Numbered from the stretch's first letter, positions 17,943-26,591 are shown. The stretch is DNA of 64,000 nt from Streptomyces sp. NA04227 (GCF_013364195.1 NZ_CP054918.1:7181001-7245000); one strand, 5' to 3'. A program made the numbers and translations. Notes: generated by a model from the letters alone, not told the origin.

Positions 17943-19184
17943 ATGAGCAAGGAGCCCAGCGCCGGGGCGCGCGCCGTGCCGGAGTACCGCTGGCTGCTGC
18001 CCTCGGCCGTGACCCAGGAACTCGACCCGGACCAGGGTAGACGTCCCCGCCGCACCGTCCGGGACTGGCTGGTCGACTTCACCATGTTCTTCCTCGCGGT
18101 GATCGTCGGGCTGGCTGCCATGGAGTCGCTGTCGAAGGAGGACCTGCCGTCCTTCTGGTCCGCGTTGGACCAGACGCTCGGTGCGCTCGCCTGCGCCGCG
18201 ATCTGGTTCCGCAGGCGGTGGCCGATGGGCCTCGCCATCGCGATGATCCTGCTGACCCTGCTGTCCAACACCGCCGGTGGCGCGGCACTGGTATCCCTTT
18301 TCAGCGTCGCTGTGCACCGGCCCTTCAAGGACGTGGCCTGGCTGGCGGGCACCGCGATCGCGGTGATACCGGTCTTCTACGCGGTGCGCCCCGACCCGGA
18401 ACTGCCCTACATCGGCTCCGTCGTCCTGGGGTCGGGGCTGACCGCCGCCGCCGTCGGCTGGGGCATGTTCGTCCGCTCGCGGCGTCAGCTCATGATGAGC
18501 CTGCGGGACCGTGCGCGGCGGGCCGAGACCGAGGCCGAGCTGCGCGCCGAGCAGGCGCAGCGCCTGGCCCGCGAGGCCATCGCCCGCGAGATGCACGACG
18601 TCCTCGCGCACCGGCTCACCCTGCTCAGCGTCCACGCCGGGGCACTGGAGTTCCGCCCCGGCGCCCCCGAGAAGGAGATCGCCCGGGCCGCCGGAGTCAT
18701 CCGCGAGAGCGCGCACGAGGCGCTGCAGGATCTGCGGGAGATCATCGGCGTGCTGCGGGCGAGCGACGGCGACGAGTCCGGCCGCCCGCAGCCCACCCTC
18801 GCGGCGCTCGGCACCCTGGTCTCCGAGTCCCGCTCGGCCGGGGCGAAGGTGGAACTCGACTCCCGAATCCACGCCCCCGACCAGGTCCCGGCCCTGCTCG
18901 GCCGCACCGCGTACCGCATCGTGCAGGAGGCCCTCACCAACGCCCGCAAGCACGCGCCGGGCGCCGTGGTCCACATCCTGGTCGAGGGCGAGCCGGGCTC
19001 CGCCCTCACCGTCGAGGTCCGCAATCCGCCCCCGCCCGGTGAGGTCCCCGAGGTGCCCGGCTCCGGCCAGGGCCTCATCGGCCTGACCGAGCGGGCCCAT
19101 CTCGCGGGCGGGCGCCTGGAGCACGGCCGCGAACGGGACGGCGGCTTCACGGTACGGGCATGGCTGCCGTGGTCCGGGCCGTAG
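17943..19184 (+). CDS. DesK/NarX-type sensor histidine kinase
   Basis: 413 aa. N-terminal part has four to six membrane-spanning segments (residues about 40-180), then a coiled linker (RARRAETEAELRAEQAQRLA) and a HisKA_3 dimerisation domain with the phospho-acceptor His218 in AREMHDVLAHRLTL. The HATPase domain carries the N-box EALTNARKHAPG and the glycine-rich GSGQGLIGL. No ribosome site precedes the ATG; a -10-like TAGATT at 17930-17935 would start transcription at the ATG, suggesting a leaderless message. Its partner regulator follows after 192 bp. Signal unknown. Confidence 0.93.
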   Translation: MSKEPSAGARAVPEYRWLLPSAVTQELDPDQGRRPRRTVRDWLVDFTMFFLAVIVGLAAMESLSKEDLPSFWSALDQTLGALACAAIWFRRRWPMGLAIAMILLTLLSNTAGGAALVSLFSVAVHRPFKDVAWLAGTAIAVIPVFYAVRPDPELPYIGSVVLGSGLTAAAVGWGMFVRSRRQLMMSLRDRARRAETEAELRAEQAQRLAREAIAREMHDVLAHRLTLLSVHAGALEFRPGAPEKEIARAAGVIRESAHEALQDLREIIGVLRASDGDESGRPQPTLAALGTLVSESRSAGAKVELDSRIHAPDQVPALLGRTAYRIVQEALTNARKHAPGAVVHILVEGEPGSALTVEVRNPPPPGEVPEVPGSGQGLIGLTERAHLAGGRLEHGRERDGGFTVRAWLPWSGP

Positions 19185-19186
19185 CC

Positions 19187-19240
19187 GTGCCCGGCCATGC
19201 GGTCGTGCCTGGCCATGCGGTCCTGTCCGGCCATGCGGTC
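19187..19240 (+). repeat. Three tandem 18-bp units, imperfect
   Basis: Units at 19187-19204, 19205-19222 and 19223-19240 share GGCCATGCGGTC with small changes in the first six bases. They begin two bases after the histidine kinase stop and separate it from the response regulator gene. No coding role seen. Confidence 0.8.
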
Positions 19241-19376
19241 GTACGCAGACGTCCGTTGCCGCAGCCGTAGTTGAAGCCGTGGTCGCGTCCGCCGCCGGGT
19301 CTCCTTCCGAGCCGGTCCGGCCGTTGCCCCCAGGTGCCCGCACCGCCGCCCGACAGAACTGGATACGGTTGCCGCC

Positions 19377-20033
19377 ATGAACGCGATCCGTCTGCTGCTC
19401 GTCGACGACGACCCCCTCGTCCGCTCCGGACTCTCGTTCATGCTCGCGGGGGCCGAGGACATCGAGATCGTGGGCGAGGCGGCCGACGGCAGCGAGGTTC
19501 CGGCGCTGGTGGACAGCGCCCGGCCCGATGTCGTCCTGATGGACATCCGGATGCCCGCGGTGGACGGGCTGACGGCGACCGAGCAACTCCGGTCCCGCAA
19601 CGAGGCGCCCGAGGTCGTCGTGCTCACCACCTTCCACGCGGACGAACAGGTGCTGCGGGCGCTGCGCGCGGGCGCCGCGGGCTTCGTTCTGAAGGACACC
19701 CCGCCCGCCGAGATCATCGAGGCCGTACGCCGCGTCGCCGCCGGGGACCCGGTCCTCTCGCCCGCGGTCACCCGGCAGTTGATGAGCCACGCGGCGGCCG
19801 GGCAGGACCCGCGCAGGTCCCGGGCCGCCGAACGGCTCGACCACCTCAACGAGCGCGAGCGCGAGGTCGCCGTCGCGGTGGGCCGGGGCCGCACGAACGC
19901 GGAGATCGCCGCCGAGCTGTACATGAGCGTGGCCACCGTGAAGACGCATGTCTCGCGCGTGCTGACCAAACTCGACCTCAACAACCGTGTGCAGATCGCC
20001 CTGTTGGTGCACGATGCCGGGATTCTGGACTAG
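19377..20033 (+). CDS. NarL/FixJ-family response regulator
   Basis: 218 aa. The receiver domain has the acidic pocket DDDP, phospho-acceptor Asp56 in VLMDIRMP, the switch Thr in VVLTTFH and Lys in FVLKDT. The C-terminal LuxR-type helix-turn-helix reads LNEREREVAVAVGRGRTNAE and SVATVKTHVSRVLTKL. Cognate to the upstream kinase. No good ribosome site precedes the ATG. The stop codon TAG is part of the CTAG target of the insertion sequence that follows, so the coding region is intact but any downstream transcript is interrupted. Confidence 0.93.
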   Translation: MNAIRLLLVDDDPLVRSGLSFMLAGAEDIEIVGEAADGSEVPALVDSARPDVVLMDIRMPAVDGLTATEQLRSRNEAPEVVVLTTFHADEQVLRALRAGAAGFVLKDTPPAEIIEAVRRVAAGDPVLSPAVTRQLMSHAAAGQDPRRSRAAERLDHLNEREREVAVAVGRGRTNAEIAAELYMSVATVKTHVSRVLTKLDLNNRVQIALLVHDAGILD

Positions 20034-20102
20034 GAGCTGTTCGGGGTTCGGATCTTGGTGAGGCCGGGTGGTGTGCTGGTCGGGGCTGGTAGAAAGCGGC
20101 GT

Positions 20103-20648
20103 GTGGCACGTTTTGATGTGACGGATGCTGAGTGGGCATTGCTGGAACCACACCTGCCGGTGGCCGCTTCCGGGCCGCTGCCGCGTCGGGTACGGGACCA
20201 GTTCAACGGGGTGTTGTGGCGGTTCCGCACCGGGTCGGGCTGGCGTGACGTGCCAGAACGCTACGGCCCCTGGTCCACGGTCTACTCCCGTTTCAATGCC
20301 TGGGCCAAAGCAGGGGTGTTCCAGGTGTTGATGGAAGCTCTCATCGCTGAGGCCAGCATGCGCGGGCAGGTCGGGCTTGAGCTGGTCAGCGTGGACTCCA
20401 CCATCGTGCGGGCTCACCACGAAGCAGCGGGCCTGGCGGTCGCCGGGGAGACCCTGGATGCGCTGGAGCAGGCGCTGACCGAGGAAAAGGGGGCTCCGCT
20501 GGACGATCAGCCGCCGGTGTGGAGGGTGGTGCGCGCCCGTCCGCGACCGGTGCGGACACGCCGCCGGGCCAGGACCGTGCTCGCGCACGCCGCCGCACCA
20601 GGGCCCGGGCCAAGGCGGCCGGACTCGGCCGGTCCCGCGGCGGGTTAA
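20103..20648 (+). CDS. IS transposase, upstream frame (OrfA)
   Basis: 181 aa from GTG 20103 (a TTG at 20055 would add 16 residues). It contains the N-terminal DUF4096-like region (DVTDAEWALLEPHLP, RFRTGSGWRDVPERYGPWST) and the first catalytic Asp in LVSVDSTIVRAHHEAAG. It ends in Arg/Pro-rich out-of-frame sequence. The functional enzyme is likely made by slipping into the downstream frame at 20486-20492. Confidence 0.85.
   Translation: MARFDVTDAEWALLEPHLPVAASGPLPRRVRDQFNGVLWRFRTGSGWRDVPERYGPWSTVYSRFNAWAKAGVFQVLMEALIAEASMRGQVGLELVSVDSTIVRAHHEAAGLAVAGETLDALEQALTEEKGAPLDDQPPVWRVVRARPRPVRTRRRARTVLAHAAAPGPGPRRPDSAGPAAG
20486..20492 (+). other. Slippery heptamer A-AAG-GGG for -1 frameshifting
   Basis: The heptamer has the X-XXY-YYZ form in register with OrfA (codons AAG GGG). 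Slipping back one base enters the OrfB frame, which is open from this point to 21115. The product would be about 337 aa and join all three catalytic residues. This is inferred from sequence alone. Confidence 0.6.
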
Positions 20649-21115
20649 GCAGCAAGATCCACGCCGCTGTCGATGCCCGGGGCCTGCCGCTGGCGTTCGT
20701 CCTCACTGCCGGCCAGGCCGGGGACTGTCCGCAGTTGCCGACACTCCTGAACAAGATCCGGGTGCCCGGACCGGCGGGCAGGCCCCGCACCCGCCCCCGG
20801 TCGGTGGCCGCGGACAAGGCGTACTCGTCGAAAGCGAACCGGGCCTATCTGCGCCGTCGGCACATCACCACGGTGATCCCTGAGAAGGCTGACCAGCAGG
20901 CCAACCGGAAGAAGAAGGGGTCGGCCGGTGGCCGGCCTGTCACCTTCGACCCAGAGCGCTACAAGCAGCGCAACACCGTCGAGCGCTGCTTCCAGAAACT
21001 CAAGACCTGGCGCGGTCTGGCCACCCGCTACGACAAAGCCCCGCAGAACTACGAAGCCGGACTCCACCTGCGAGGCTCAATCATGTGGTTGAAGTACCTC
21101 ACCTCCACCACATGA
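20519..21115 (+). CDS. IS transposase, downstream frame (OrfB)
   Basis: 198 aa if translated independently from GTG 20519, but the frame is open back to the slippery site. It carries LGRSRGGLSSKIHAAVDARG, the second catalytic Asp in AADKAYSSKANRAYLRRR, and the catalytic Glu in RNTVERCFQKLKTWRGLATR, the IS5-family DDE layout. A -1 shift from OrfA is needed for a complete enzyme. Confidence 0.85.
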   Translation: MEGGARPSATGADTPPGQDRARARRRTRARAKAAGLGRSRGGLSSKIHAAVDARGLPLAFVLTAGQAGDCPQLPTLLNKIRVPGPAGRPRTRPRSVAADKAYSSKANRAYLRRRHITTVIPEKADQQANRKKKGSAGGRPVTFDPERYKQRNTVERCFQKLKTWRGLATRYDKAPQNYEAGLHLRGSIMWLKYLTSTT

Positions 21116-21231
21116 TCCGAACCCCAAACAGCTCCTAGGGCCGGTGCGGGCGGATCTTCGCTTACGATCCTCCCCGCTCACGATCCGCGCGGACTCGACC
21201 TTCACCAACTCGGTGATCCGAGCCGAAGTCG

Positions 21232-22629
21232 TCAACTAGTCGTTGTGGTACGGCTGTTCGGCTTGCGTGTGGGGTCGGGCGCGCGGCGGCGCCTGAGTAC
21301 CCGCGCCGCGGTCGACGGGCCGAGCAGCGTCGTGGGTGGCGCCGCGAGCGACAGGACGTCGAAGAAGCGGGCGCAGAGGCCGGGGTCGACATTGGCTCCG
21401 GCAAGGACCCGCTGCATGTAGCGCTGCGAGAGCCGGTCGGCGAACTTAGGGCGCAGGCCCTCCGTCTGCGGGTAGCGCAGGTCCTCGCCGGTGGCGATGG
21501 CCCATGCCGCCGAAGCGCTGCGGGCCGCCGACTTCTGGATGCGCCGGGCGGCCCCGGGGATGTCGTCGCGGTGCCGGCCGCGCAGCAGTTCGGCGATACG
21601 GTGCGCGGTCAGTGCGGCGACGGTCATGCCGTGGCCGTAGACCGGGTTGAAGCGGCAGGCGGCGTCGCCGAGTACGACGAATCCGTCCGGCCAGCGCGAG
21701 GCACGTTCGAAGTGATGGCGCACGTTGGCGGTGTCGCGGAAGCCGGTGGCGGAGGAGAGCGGTTCGGCGTCCCGGATCGCCTCGTACAGGACCGGGCTGC
21801 GCAGGCTGCGGGTGAACTCGGTGAACGCCTCGTCGTCCGTGGGCGGCGCGTCCTCGCCACTGCCCAGGAGGGTGACGATCCAGCGCTCGCCCTCGATGGG
21901 AATGAGCACTCCGGCACGCGGAACATCGGGACCCGCCTGGACGTAAATCCCCTTCCAGGTACGGCCGTTGGCGGCGGGGGTGCGGTAATAGCGGCTGGCG
22001 TAGGCCAGTTTGGCGTCGCAGCGGGTCACGGGCGGGGCGGGGCAGTCGAGTCGGGCCAGCCAGTCGGTCGTGCGCGCGGTACGGCCGCTGGTGTCGACGA
22101 CGAATCCCGCGGTGGTCTCCTCGGCGGAGGTTCCGGACGGTGCGCCGCGGCGTTTGTGGACGACGCCTCGGACCGCCCGTGTGTCGGACGAGGCGATCAA
22201 GCCGGTCACCTCGCGCCCGGAGCGTAGGGTCACGCCAGGGGTGGCCGTCACGTGGCGGCGGAGGGTCCAGTCCGTCAACTCCCGGCTGGCGTAAAGGGAT
22301 TCGGTTCCCGGCAGCGGCTGGAACCAGTCCGCCGGGCTGAGCCAGAGCATGTCCGCCGGGATCCGGACCCGGTGCGCCCCGGCCGTCAGCATGTCCCGCG
22401 TGAACCCCGGGAGCATGTCCTCCAGCGTCCGCAGGCCGTGCCACCACAGCACGTGGACGTGCCGCGACTGGGCGACACCCGGTCTGAACTCCGGTCCCTC
22501 GTCGAGGAGTTCGTCCCGCTCCAGGACTGTCACACGGGAGAAGTGGGCGGCCAGTACGCGCGCGGTGAGCAGACCGGCCACGCCCGCGCCGATCACCACC
22601 GCGTGATCCTCCACCGTGCTTCGGGACAT
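21232..22629 (-). CDS. FAD-dependent monooxygenase/oxidoreductase
   Basis: 465 aa. The N-terminal dinucleotide-binding motif VVIGAGVAGLLTARVL and the second FAD motif VLGDAACRFNPVYGHGMT place it in the group of FAD hydroxylases and halogenase-like flavoproteins. The Lys and WxWxIP motifs of flavin halogenases are not seen, so monooxygenase is preferred. ATG at 22629 follows GGGGGAAG. It is 97 bp from the insertion sequence. Substrate unknown; it could belong to secondary metabolism. Confidence 0.85.
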   Translation of the reverse strand: MSRSTVEDHAVVIGAGVAGLLTARVLAAHFSRVTVLERDELLDEGPEFRPGVAQSRHVHVLWWHGLRTLEDMLPGFTRDMLTAGAHRVRIPADMLWLSPADWFQPLPGTESLYASRELTDWTLRRHVTATPGVTLRSGREVTGLIASSDTRAVRGVVHKRRGAPSGTSAEETTAGFVVDTSGRTARTTDWLARLDCPAPPVTRCDAKLAYASRYYRTPAANGRTWKGIYVQAGPDVPRAGVLIPIEGERWIVTLLGSGEDAPPTDDEAFTEFTRSLRSPVLYEAIRDAEPLSSATGFRDTANVRHHFERASRWPDGFVVLGDAACRFNPVYGHGMTVAALTAHRIAELLRGRHRDDIPGAARRIQKSAARSASAAWAIATGEDLRYPQTEGLRPKFADRLSQRYMQRVLAGANVDPGLCARFFDVLSLAAPPTTLLGPSTAARVLRRRRAPDPTRKPNSRTTTTS

Positions 22630-22851
22630 CGGCTTCCCCCCAGGGCCCAGCGGCCGCCAGGCCGGGACCGGACAAGGTGCGCACGCTCGCGCCCGGCACG
22701 CGGTGCCTCACACGCACCCGAGCAGCGTCGGACAGGGTCCCTCAATCATCAAGGGCTCGTTGGCGTACGGCGGTTGGGGAGACCGGGATCGTCCGCCCGG
22801 CGCGTCCGCCCCGTGCGCGGGTGTGCGCCCCGCGTCCGCCGTTGCGGTGCC

Positions 22852-22911
22852 GGGAAGCCGGGAAGCCGGGAAGCCGGGAAGCCGGGAAGCCGGGAAGCCG
22901 GGAAGCCGGGA
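22852..22911 (+). repeat. Tandem octamer repeat (GGGAAGCC)x7
   Basis: Seven exact copies of GGGAAGCC (22852-22907) plus a partial one sit in the 483-bp gap between the FAD monooxygenase (divergent) and the PEP-mutase-like gene. The rest of this gap shows no convincing gene. An 8-bp period breaks any reading frame, so it is not coding. Confidence 0.9.
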
Positions 22912-23112
22912 TACCCGGGAGTCCGGAAGCCCGGTGCCCGGGGGCAGGGGCCACGGAAGCGGTCGGGCTCTTTCTTTCCGCCCGGTTGTCAGAGGGGGCC
23001 GGTATCAATGAGGTACGGGCGAGCGTCGACTCCGTACTGGCGCTACGGCCTGCCCCGTCCGCCGACCCACCCGCCACGAGCAGGACAACCCACCCCCCCA
23101 GAGGTCCCACAC

Positions 23113-23973
23113 ATGAACACCGCCGAACAGCAGCGCCGTGCCGCCGAGTTCCGTGCGCTGCACGAGCAGACCGACACCTTCGTCATTCCCAACGCCTGGG
23201 ACGCGGGCACCGCGCGGATCCTGCACGGACTGGGCTTCCGGGCCCTGGCCACGACCAGTGCGGGGCTGGCGCACAGCCTCGGCCGTGCGGACGGTGCGGG
23301 ACTGGTGAGCCGTACGGAGACACTCGACAACGCACGGGCCATTGCCTCGGCGACCTCGCTGCCCGTCACCGCCGACCTGGAGAACGGGTTCGGTGACGCA
23401 CCGGAAACGGTGGCCGAGAGCATCCGGCTGGCCGCGGCGGCCGGAGTCGTCGGGGCCTCGATCGAGGACACCACCGGGCGGCCGGAGGATCCGCTGTACG
23501 ACTTCGACTCCGCGGTGGAGCGGGTGGCCGCGGCCGTCGAGGCGGCGGGGAGCCTCGGCATCCCGTTCACGCTGACGGCCCGGGCAGAGAACTTCCTCTA
23601 CGGCAGGCCTGATCTCAAGGACACCATCCGGCGGTTGCGTGCCTTCGAGGCCGCGGGCGCCGATGTCCTCTACGCTCCCGGACTGCCCGACGCCGAGGCG
23701 ATCCGCGAGGTCTGCTCCTCTGTGAGCCGTCCCGTGAACGTCCTTGCCGGGGGAGCGTCACGGATCAGCGTCGCGGAACTCGCCGCGCTGGGTGTCCGCC
23801 GTATCAGCCTCGGCTCCGGGCTCTCGCGCCTGGCGCTCGGCGCCGTGCGACAAGCGGCACGGGAAGTCCTGGAGCAGGGAACTTTCGACTTCGCGGCCGG
23901 GGCCCTGCCGTACGGGGAGTTGAACGGGGTCATGGCGTCGTCGGCGCGAGGAGAGGAGGGCGAAGGTCAGTAG
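23113..23973 (+). CDS. Isocitrate lyase/PEP mutase superfamily protein
   Basis: 286 aa TIM-barrel protein with FVIPNAWDAGTARIL, VTADLENGFGD, ASIEDTTG (metal-binding acid) and VNVLAGG. It lacks the KKCGH catalytic loop of isocitrate and methylisocitrate lyases, so it belongs to the less defined phosphonomutase/oxaloacetate-hydrolase-like branch. The ATG at 23113 has GAGG nine bases upstream. It converges on the broken ATPase gene. Confidence 0.88.
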   Translation: MNTAEQQRRAAEFRALHEQTDTFVIPNAWDAGTARILHGLGFRALATTSAGLAHSLGRADGAGLVSRTETLDNARAIASATSLPVTADLENGFGDAPETVAESIRLAAAAGVVGASIEDTTGRPEDPLYDFDSAVERVAAAVEAAGSLGIPFTLTARAENFLYGRPDLKDTIRRLRAFEAAGADVLYAPGLPDAEAIREVCSSVSRPVNVLAGGASRISVAELAALGVRRISLGSGLSRLALGAVRQAAREVLEQGTFDFAAGALPYGELNGVMASSARGEEGEGQ

Positions 23974-24033
23974 TAGGCGGGGCTTCTCCGTTGCTGGGGC
24001 CGGGGGAGGAACTACCAGCGCTCCGGCCGCACT

Positions 24034-24484
24034 TCATCGCCCGGAGGGCAGTAGCGCATGCACACGGTAGGAGGACCCTTTGTGTGCGGAGCGAACCCAC
24101 TGCGAGAGCGCCTCCACGATGTGCATTCCTCGGCCGTGCTCATCGCAGTCGTGGTCCGCTCCGTCCGGTGGCTGAGGAGGAGCGATGCCGAAGTCCGTGA
24201 CGATGATGTGTAGCCCGTCGGGCTCGAGCGTGAGCTGCAGCGTCAGCTCGCAGCGACCGTGACGGGCGGAGTTGCCGGCGAGCTCACCGACGACGAGTTC
24301 GGCGTTCTCCAGCTCCTCGCCCGACACCCCCCCACCTCGCGAGTACGGAAGAGGCGAAACGGCGCACCCAAGGGACGTTGGAGATCTCTGCCGGCAAGGA
24401 GAGAGCGGTCTCCCGACGTGTGGGTGCGGGCGCTTTCGGTGCGGCGGCTCCCGCGGACGACAAGGGGGTCATCTGCTGGTACAT
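24034..24484 (-). pseudogene. SpoIIAB-like ATP-binding regulator, frameshifted in a G7 tract
   Basis: Start ATG 24484 has GAGGGG eight bases upstream. The first frame gives ALSLPAEISNVPWVRRFASS and VLARWG, the usual N-terminus of Streptomyces HATPase_c anti-sigma-like proteins. At a run of seven C on the plus strand (24327-24333) the frame is lost. The second frame then gives EELENAELVVGELAGNSARH and GRGMHIVEALSQW, the N- and G-boxes of the ATP site, up to the stop at 24034. Removing one G restores a continuous protein of about 150 aa. Either a real mutation or a homopolymer sequencing error. A GTG at 24327 could restart the C-terminal 97 residues. Confidence 0.75.
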
Positions 24485-24589
24485 GGCGGGCACCCCTCGG
24501 TGAGGTCGGCGCAGGTGTCGGACCGGAGGTCGGTCTGGGGGGAACGGGTGGGGAACGTCCTGCCGACGAGGAGAATGGTTACGTAAACA

Positions 24590-24618
24590 TTTTTACCCGC
24601 CAGAAACGAGAGGGTCAA
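24590..24618 (-). promoter_or_regulatory. Sigma-70-like promoter for the ATPase gene
   Basis: On the minus strand TTGACC and TAAAAA are separated by 17 bp, in an AT-rich island that also includes the palindrome TTACGTAA (24579-24586). It predicts a leader of about 95 bases before ATG 24484. The remaining sequence of 24485-24791 shows no gene. Confidence 0.6.
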
Positions 24619-24791
24619 GTGGAGAGGTGTGGCCGCCCGTATGCCGGACCGTTTTCCCGGACCTCTGGCTGCCCGTGACGGCGCTGCGCACAAGTTCCGC
24701 CCGGCCTGCGTGGACGACAAGGCTCGGGCGCATTCGGCACGAATTCATGGCCTGGGCCCGCTCGGTGAGGGCGGCCACTCCGATATCAGGT

Positions 24792-25025
24792 TCAAGCGGA
24801 GCCAGGGGACGATACCGCTCGCTTGTGCCCGCCCCCCGCCTTGGACGTCAGCTCCGTCAACCGGCGGAGCAGACGCGGCCCCCGCACGAGGCGGACCCGA
24901 GCCGACGGGTTCTTCGCCCTCCCGGCCAGCCGATCGGCCTCGATACTGCTGACCGGGCGGAAATCCCCGCCGGACTCACGAGTCATGAGCAGACCTGCGG
25001 CAACGAAGTACTGATGGTCGGTCAC
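24792..25025 (-). CDS. Small protein of unknown function, 77 aa
   Basis: GTG start at 25025 with GGAG nine bases upstream; third codon positions are mostly G/C on this strand, which supports coding. The product (DHQYFVAAGLLMTRESGGD, then a basic C-terminus) is not recognised. It is co-oriented with the ATPase gene. Confidence 0.5.
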   Translation of the reverse strand: MTDHQYFVAAGLLMTRESGGDFRPVSSIEADRLAGRAKNPSARVRLVRGPRLLRRLTELTSKAGGGHKRAVSSPGSA

Positions 25026-25092
25026 CTGATGCTCCTTCCGGGAACTGTGGAGAACAGAATTCCCGGCCCGTGTGACCGCTCTTTTGCCGTCG

Positions 25093-25109
25093 GGTCACTA
25101 TCCGTGACC
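25093..25109. promoter_or_regulatory. Dyad GGTCAC-N5-GTGACC
   Basis: A 6+6 bp inverted repeat about 70 bp upstream of the 77-aa gene; a further GTGACC half-site lies nearby at about 25072. It may be an operator. Confidence 0.3.
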
Positions 25110-25234
25110 GGTCTTTCCTCCCAGGTAACGACGGGTTTAAGAGCCTTGTCCCGCTGTGGCTGCACCGACACCCGGGCTCAACAGACTTTCCCGTGCCGGT
25201 CCGTCCAGCGAGGCGTGAGGTCTTCCTTTCCGGC

Positions 25235-25741
25235 TCAAGCCGTTCCGGTCGGTTCCTCCCGGGCGCCCGGCTCCGGCTCCTGCTCCTGGGCCCCTGGCGG
25301 CTGTCCGGCCCGATCCGCCGCCGCCGCGGCAGGCGCCCCGTATGCGTGCTGGGTGCCGTGCTGTACGGCGAAGACGGTTCCGGAGCCGTGGGCGTTGACG
25401 GTCTGCCGGAACGAGGAGGCCCAGGGTGCCTGCTCGGGGGTGCGGGCCGAGGCCAGTTGGTGCAGTGGTTCGCGGCAGGACGGGTCGTGGCGCAGCAGTG
25501 CCGCCAGTTCCAGGGTCCAGTAGGCGAACAGCGCCCGGCGGACTTCGTCGGGTGCCGAGGCCTCGCGCACCAGGGCGGCGTTGTCGTCGAGTTGGGTCTC
25601 GATCTCGGCCGTACGACGGTGCTCGGAGCGCCGGAACAGCGCCGTGACGGACTCCCGTGTCTCCTGCCACAGATCCGTGGCCATCGCCGCCACCAGCGCG
25701 GCGGACCCCGCTTCAGCGAGCACCGTCAACTCGTCGTTCAT
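25235..25741 (-). CDS. Small tagged protein of a conflict-type locus, 168 aa
   Basis: ATG at 25741 has a GAAGAGGG site. N-terminal helical region (ELTVLAEAGSAALVAAMATD LWQE..., ALFRRSEHRRTAEIETQL) resembles a small-domain family common in Streptomyces beside NTPases. Near the C-terminus is the tag GSGTVFAVQHGTQHAYG, closely related to that of the upstream cyclase-like gene, then an Ala/Pro/Glu-rich tail. It is 91 bp downstream of that gene and probably in one operon. Role unknown; adaptor or effector-associated protein is my inference. Confidence 0.8.
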   Translation of the reverse strand: MNDELTVLAEAGSAALVAAMATDLWQETRESVTALFRRSEHRRTAEIETQLDDNAALVREASAPDEVRRALFAYWTLELAALLRHDPSCREPLHQLASARTPEQAPWASSFRQTVNAHGSGTVFAVQHGTQHAYGAPAAAAADRAGQPPGAQEQEPEPGAREEPTGTA

Positions 25742-25832
25742 CGCGCCCTCTTCCCCTTCTCCACGTCGCCAACGCAGTCCGTCACGCAGTCGCTCATGTC
25801 GTCGTGCATGTCGTCCTTCGTCGCGGCCTCGT

Positions 25833-26591
25833 TCACTTCTGGCCGACGATCCGGATGTGCTGGTTGCCGTGCTGGGTTGCGTAGATGACACCGTTGCCCG
25901 AGGCCTTGTTGACCATCTTCGACGGGGCGGAGGCCGGGTCCGGGTCCGCGGTGCGGCGGTCGGTGTCGTCGTGCGGGGCCTCGTCGGGGGAGGTCGCGGG
26001 CGGCAGTGCCGTGCCACCGGGCACGTGCAGCCAGGCATCGGCGGTGTGTTCCTTCACGGTGAAGCCGACTTTGCGGAAGGTGTCCGGGTCGATGCCCAAC
26101 TGCCCCGGGTGGACCGTCTCCTCGTGGAAGTGCCGGGACAGGAGCAGGGCCAGCGGGACGGTCCCGGGTGCCTGTGCCAGGGCGGTGCGCAACTCGGCCG
26201 CGTCGAGCATGCGGGCCAGTGTCTCCAGGGGCCGTCCGGCGACCTCGTCGACCGGGCCGAGGCAGACGTCGCCCGCGTGCAGCGCCATCCGCACCCGGAC
26301 CCGCGTCAGGGGTCCCGCCAGCCGGTTGTGCGCGATCAGCCGGGCCGCCAGATCCGGTACGAGCGGGTGGATCAGTCGCGTCTTCGGTACTCGGGGAGGT
26401 GCGGTCACGCGGAAGCCGTCGCCCAGGTCCTGCACCCGGCAGGCGCGCCAGGCGATGCCGCTGTTCTCCAGGGACTCCCGTAGCGCCGTCGACAGCAGTT
26501 CACGGATCGTCAGGAGCGCCACGGTGCCGCGCCCGGCCGACCCTTCGATGTCGACGGCCAGCAGGGCCCGGTACTCCGGTTCTTGTGTCAT
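25833..26591 (-). CDS. Class III nucleotide-cyclase-like protein with C-terminal QHGNQH tag
   Basis: 252 aa. Residues 5-200 follow the cyclase homology domain: metal Asp14 in LLAVDIEGSAGRG, second metal Asp58 in QDLGDGFRV, the strand RVRVRMALHAGDV, and GRPLETLARMLDAA in place of the usual GxxVNxAARL. In that last motif the Arg is kept but Glu replaces the transition-state Asn, so activity may be altered or lost. After an acidic linker, the tail reads SGNGVIYATQHGNQHIRIVG. No membrane segment. It is divergent from a Crp/Fnr gene with an intact nucleotide pocket, which suggests a signalling link. Confidence 0.82.
   Translation of the reverse strand: MTQEPEYRALLAVDIEGSAGRGTVALLTIRELLSTALRESLENSGIAWRACRVQDLGDGFRVTAPPRVPKTRLIHPLVPDLAARLIAHNRLAGPLTRVRVRMALHAGDVCLGPVDEVAGRPLETLARMLDAAELRTALAQAPGTVPLALLLSRHFHEETVHPGQLGIDPDTFRKVGFTVKEHTADAWLHVPGGTALPPATSPDEAPHDDTDRRTADPDPASAPSKMVNKASGNGVIYATQHGNQHIRIVGQK

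Larger units (their letters stand above)
20034..21134 (+). mobile_element. IS5-type insertion sequence, 1101 bp, with CTAG target duplication
   Basis: 21-bp terminal inverted repeats at 20034-20054 and 21114-21134 (GAGCTGTTC/TGGGGTTCGGATC) differ at one base. Flanking CTAG at 20030-20033 and 21135-21138 is a probable 4-bp target duplication and fits the YTAR target of the IS5 group; because CTAG is palindromic, the exact ends could shift by two bases. It carries two overlapping transposase frames, a slippery heptamer and DDE residues, so it may be active. The near-identical ends suggest recent insertion. Confidence 0.88.

Noticed and set aside
16992..20588. 1198-codon open frame on the minus strand
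   Set aside because: It runs antisense through the RNase, histidine kinase and response regulator genes, all of which have clear family motifs; it is a by-product of high GC content.
21232..22629. Flavin-dependent halogenase
   Set aside because: The halogenase WxWxIP motif and the conserved catalytic Lys context are not seen; only the general FAD motifs are present.
22852..22911. Possible CRISPR array
   Set aside because: The units are contiguous octamers with no spacers.
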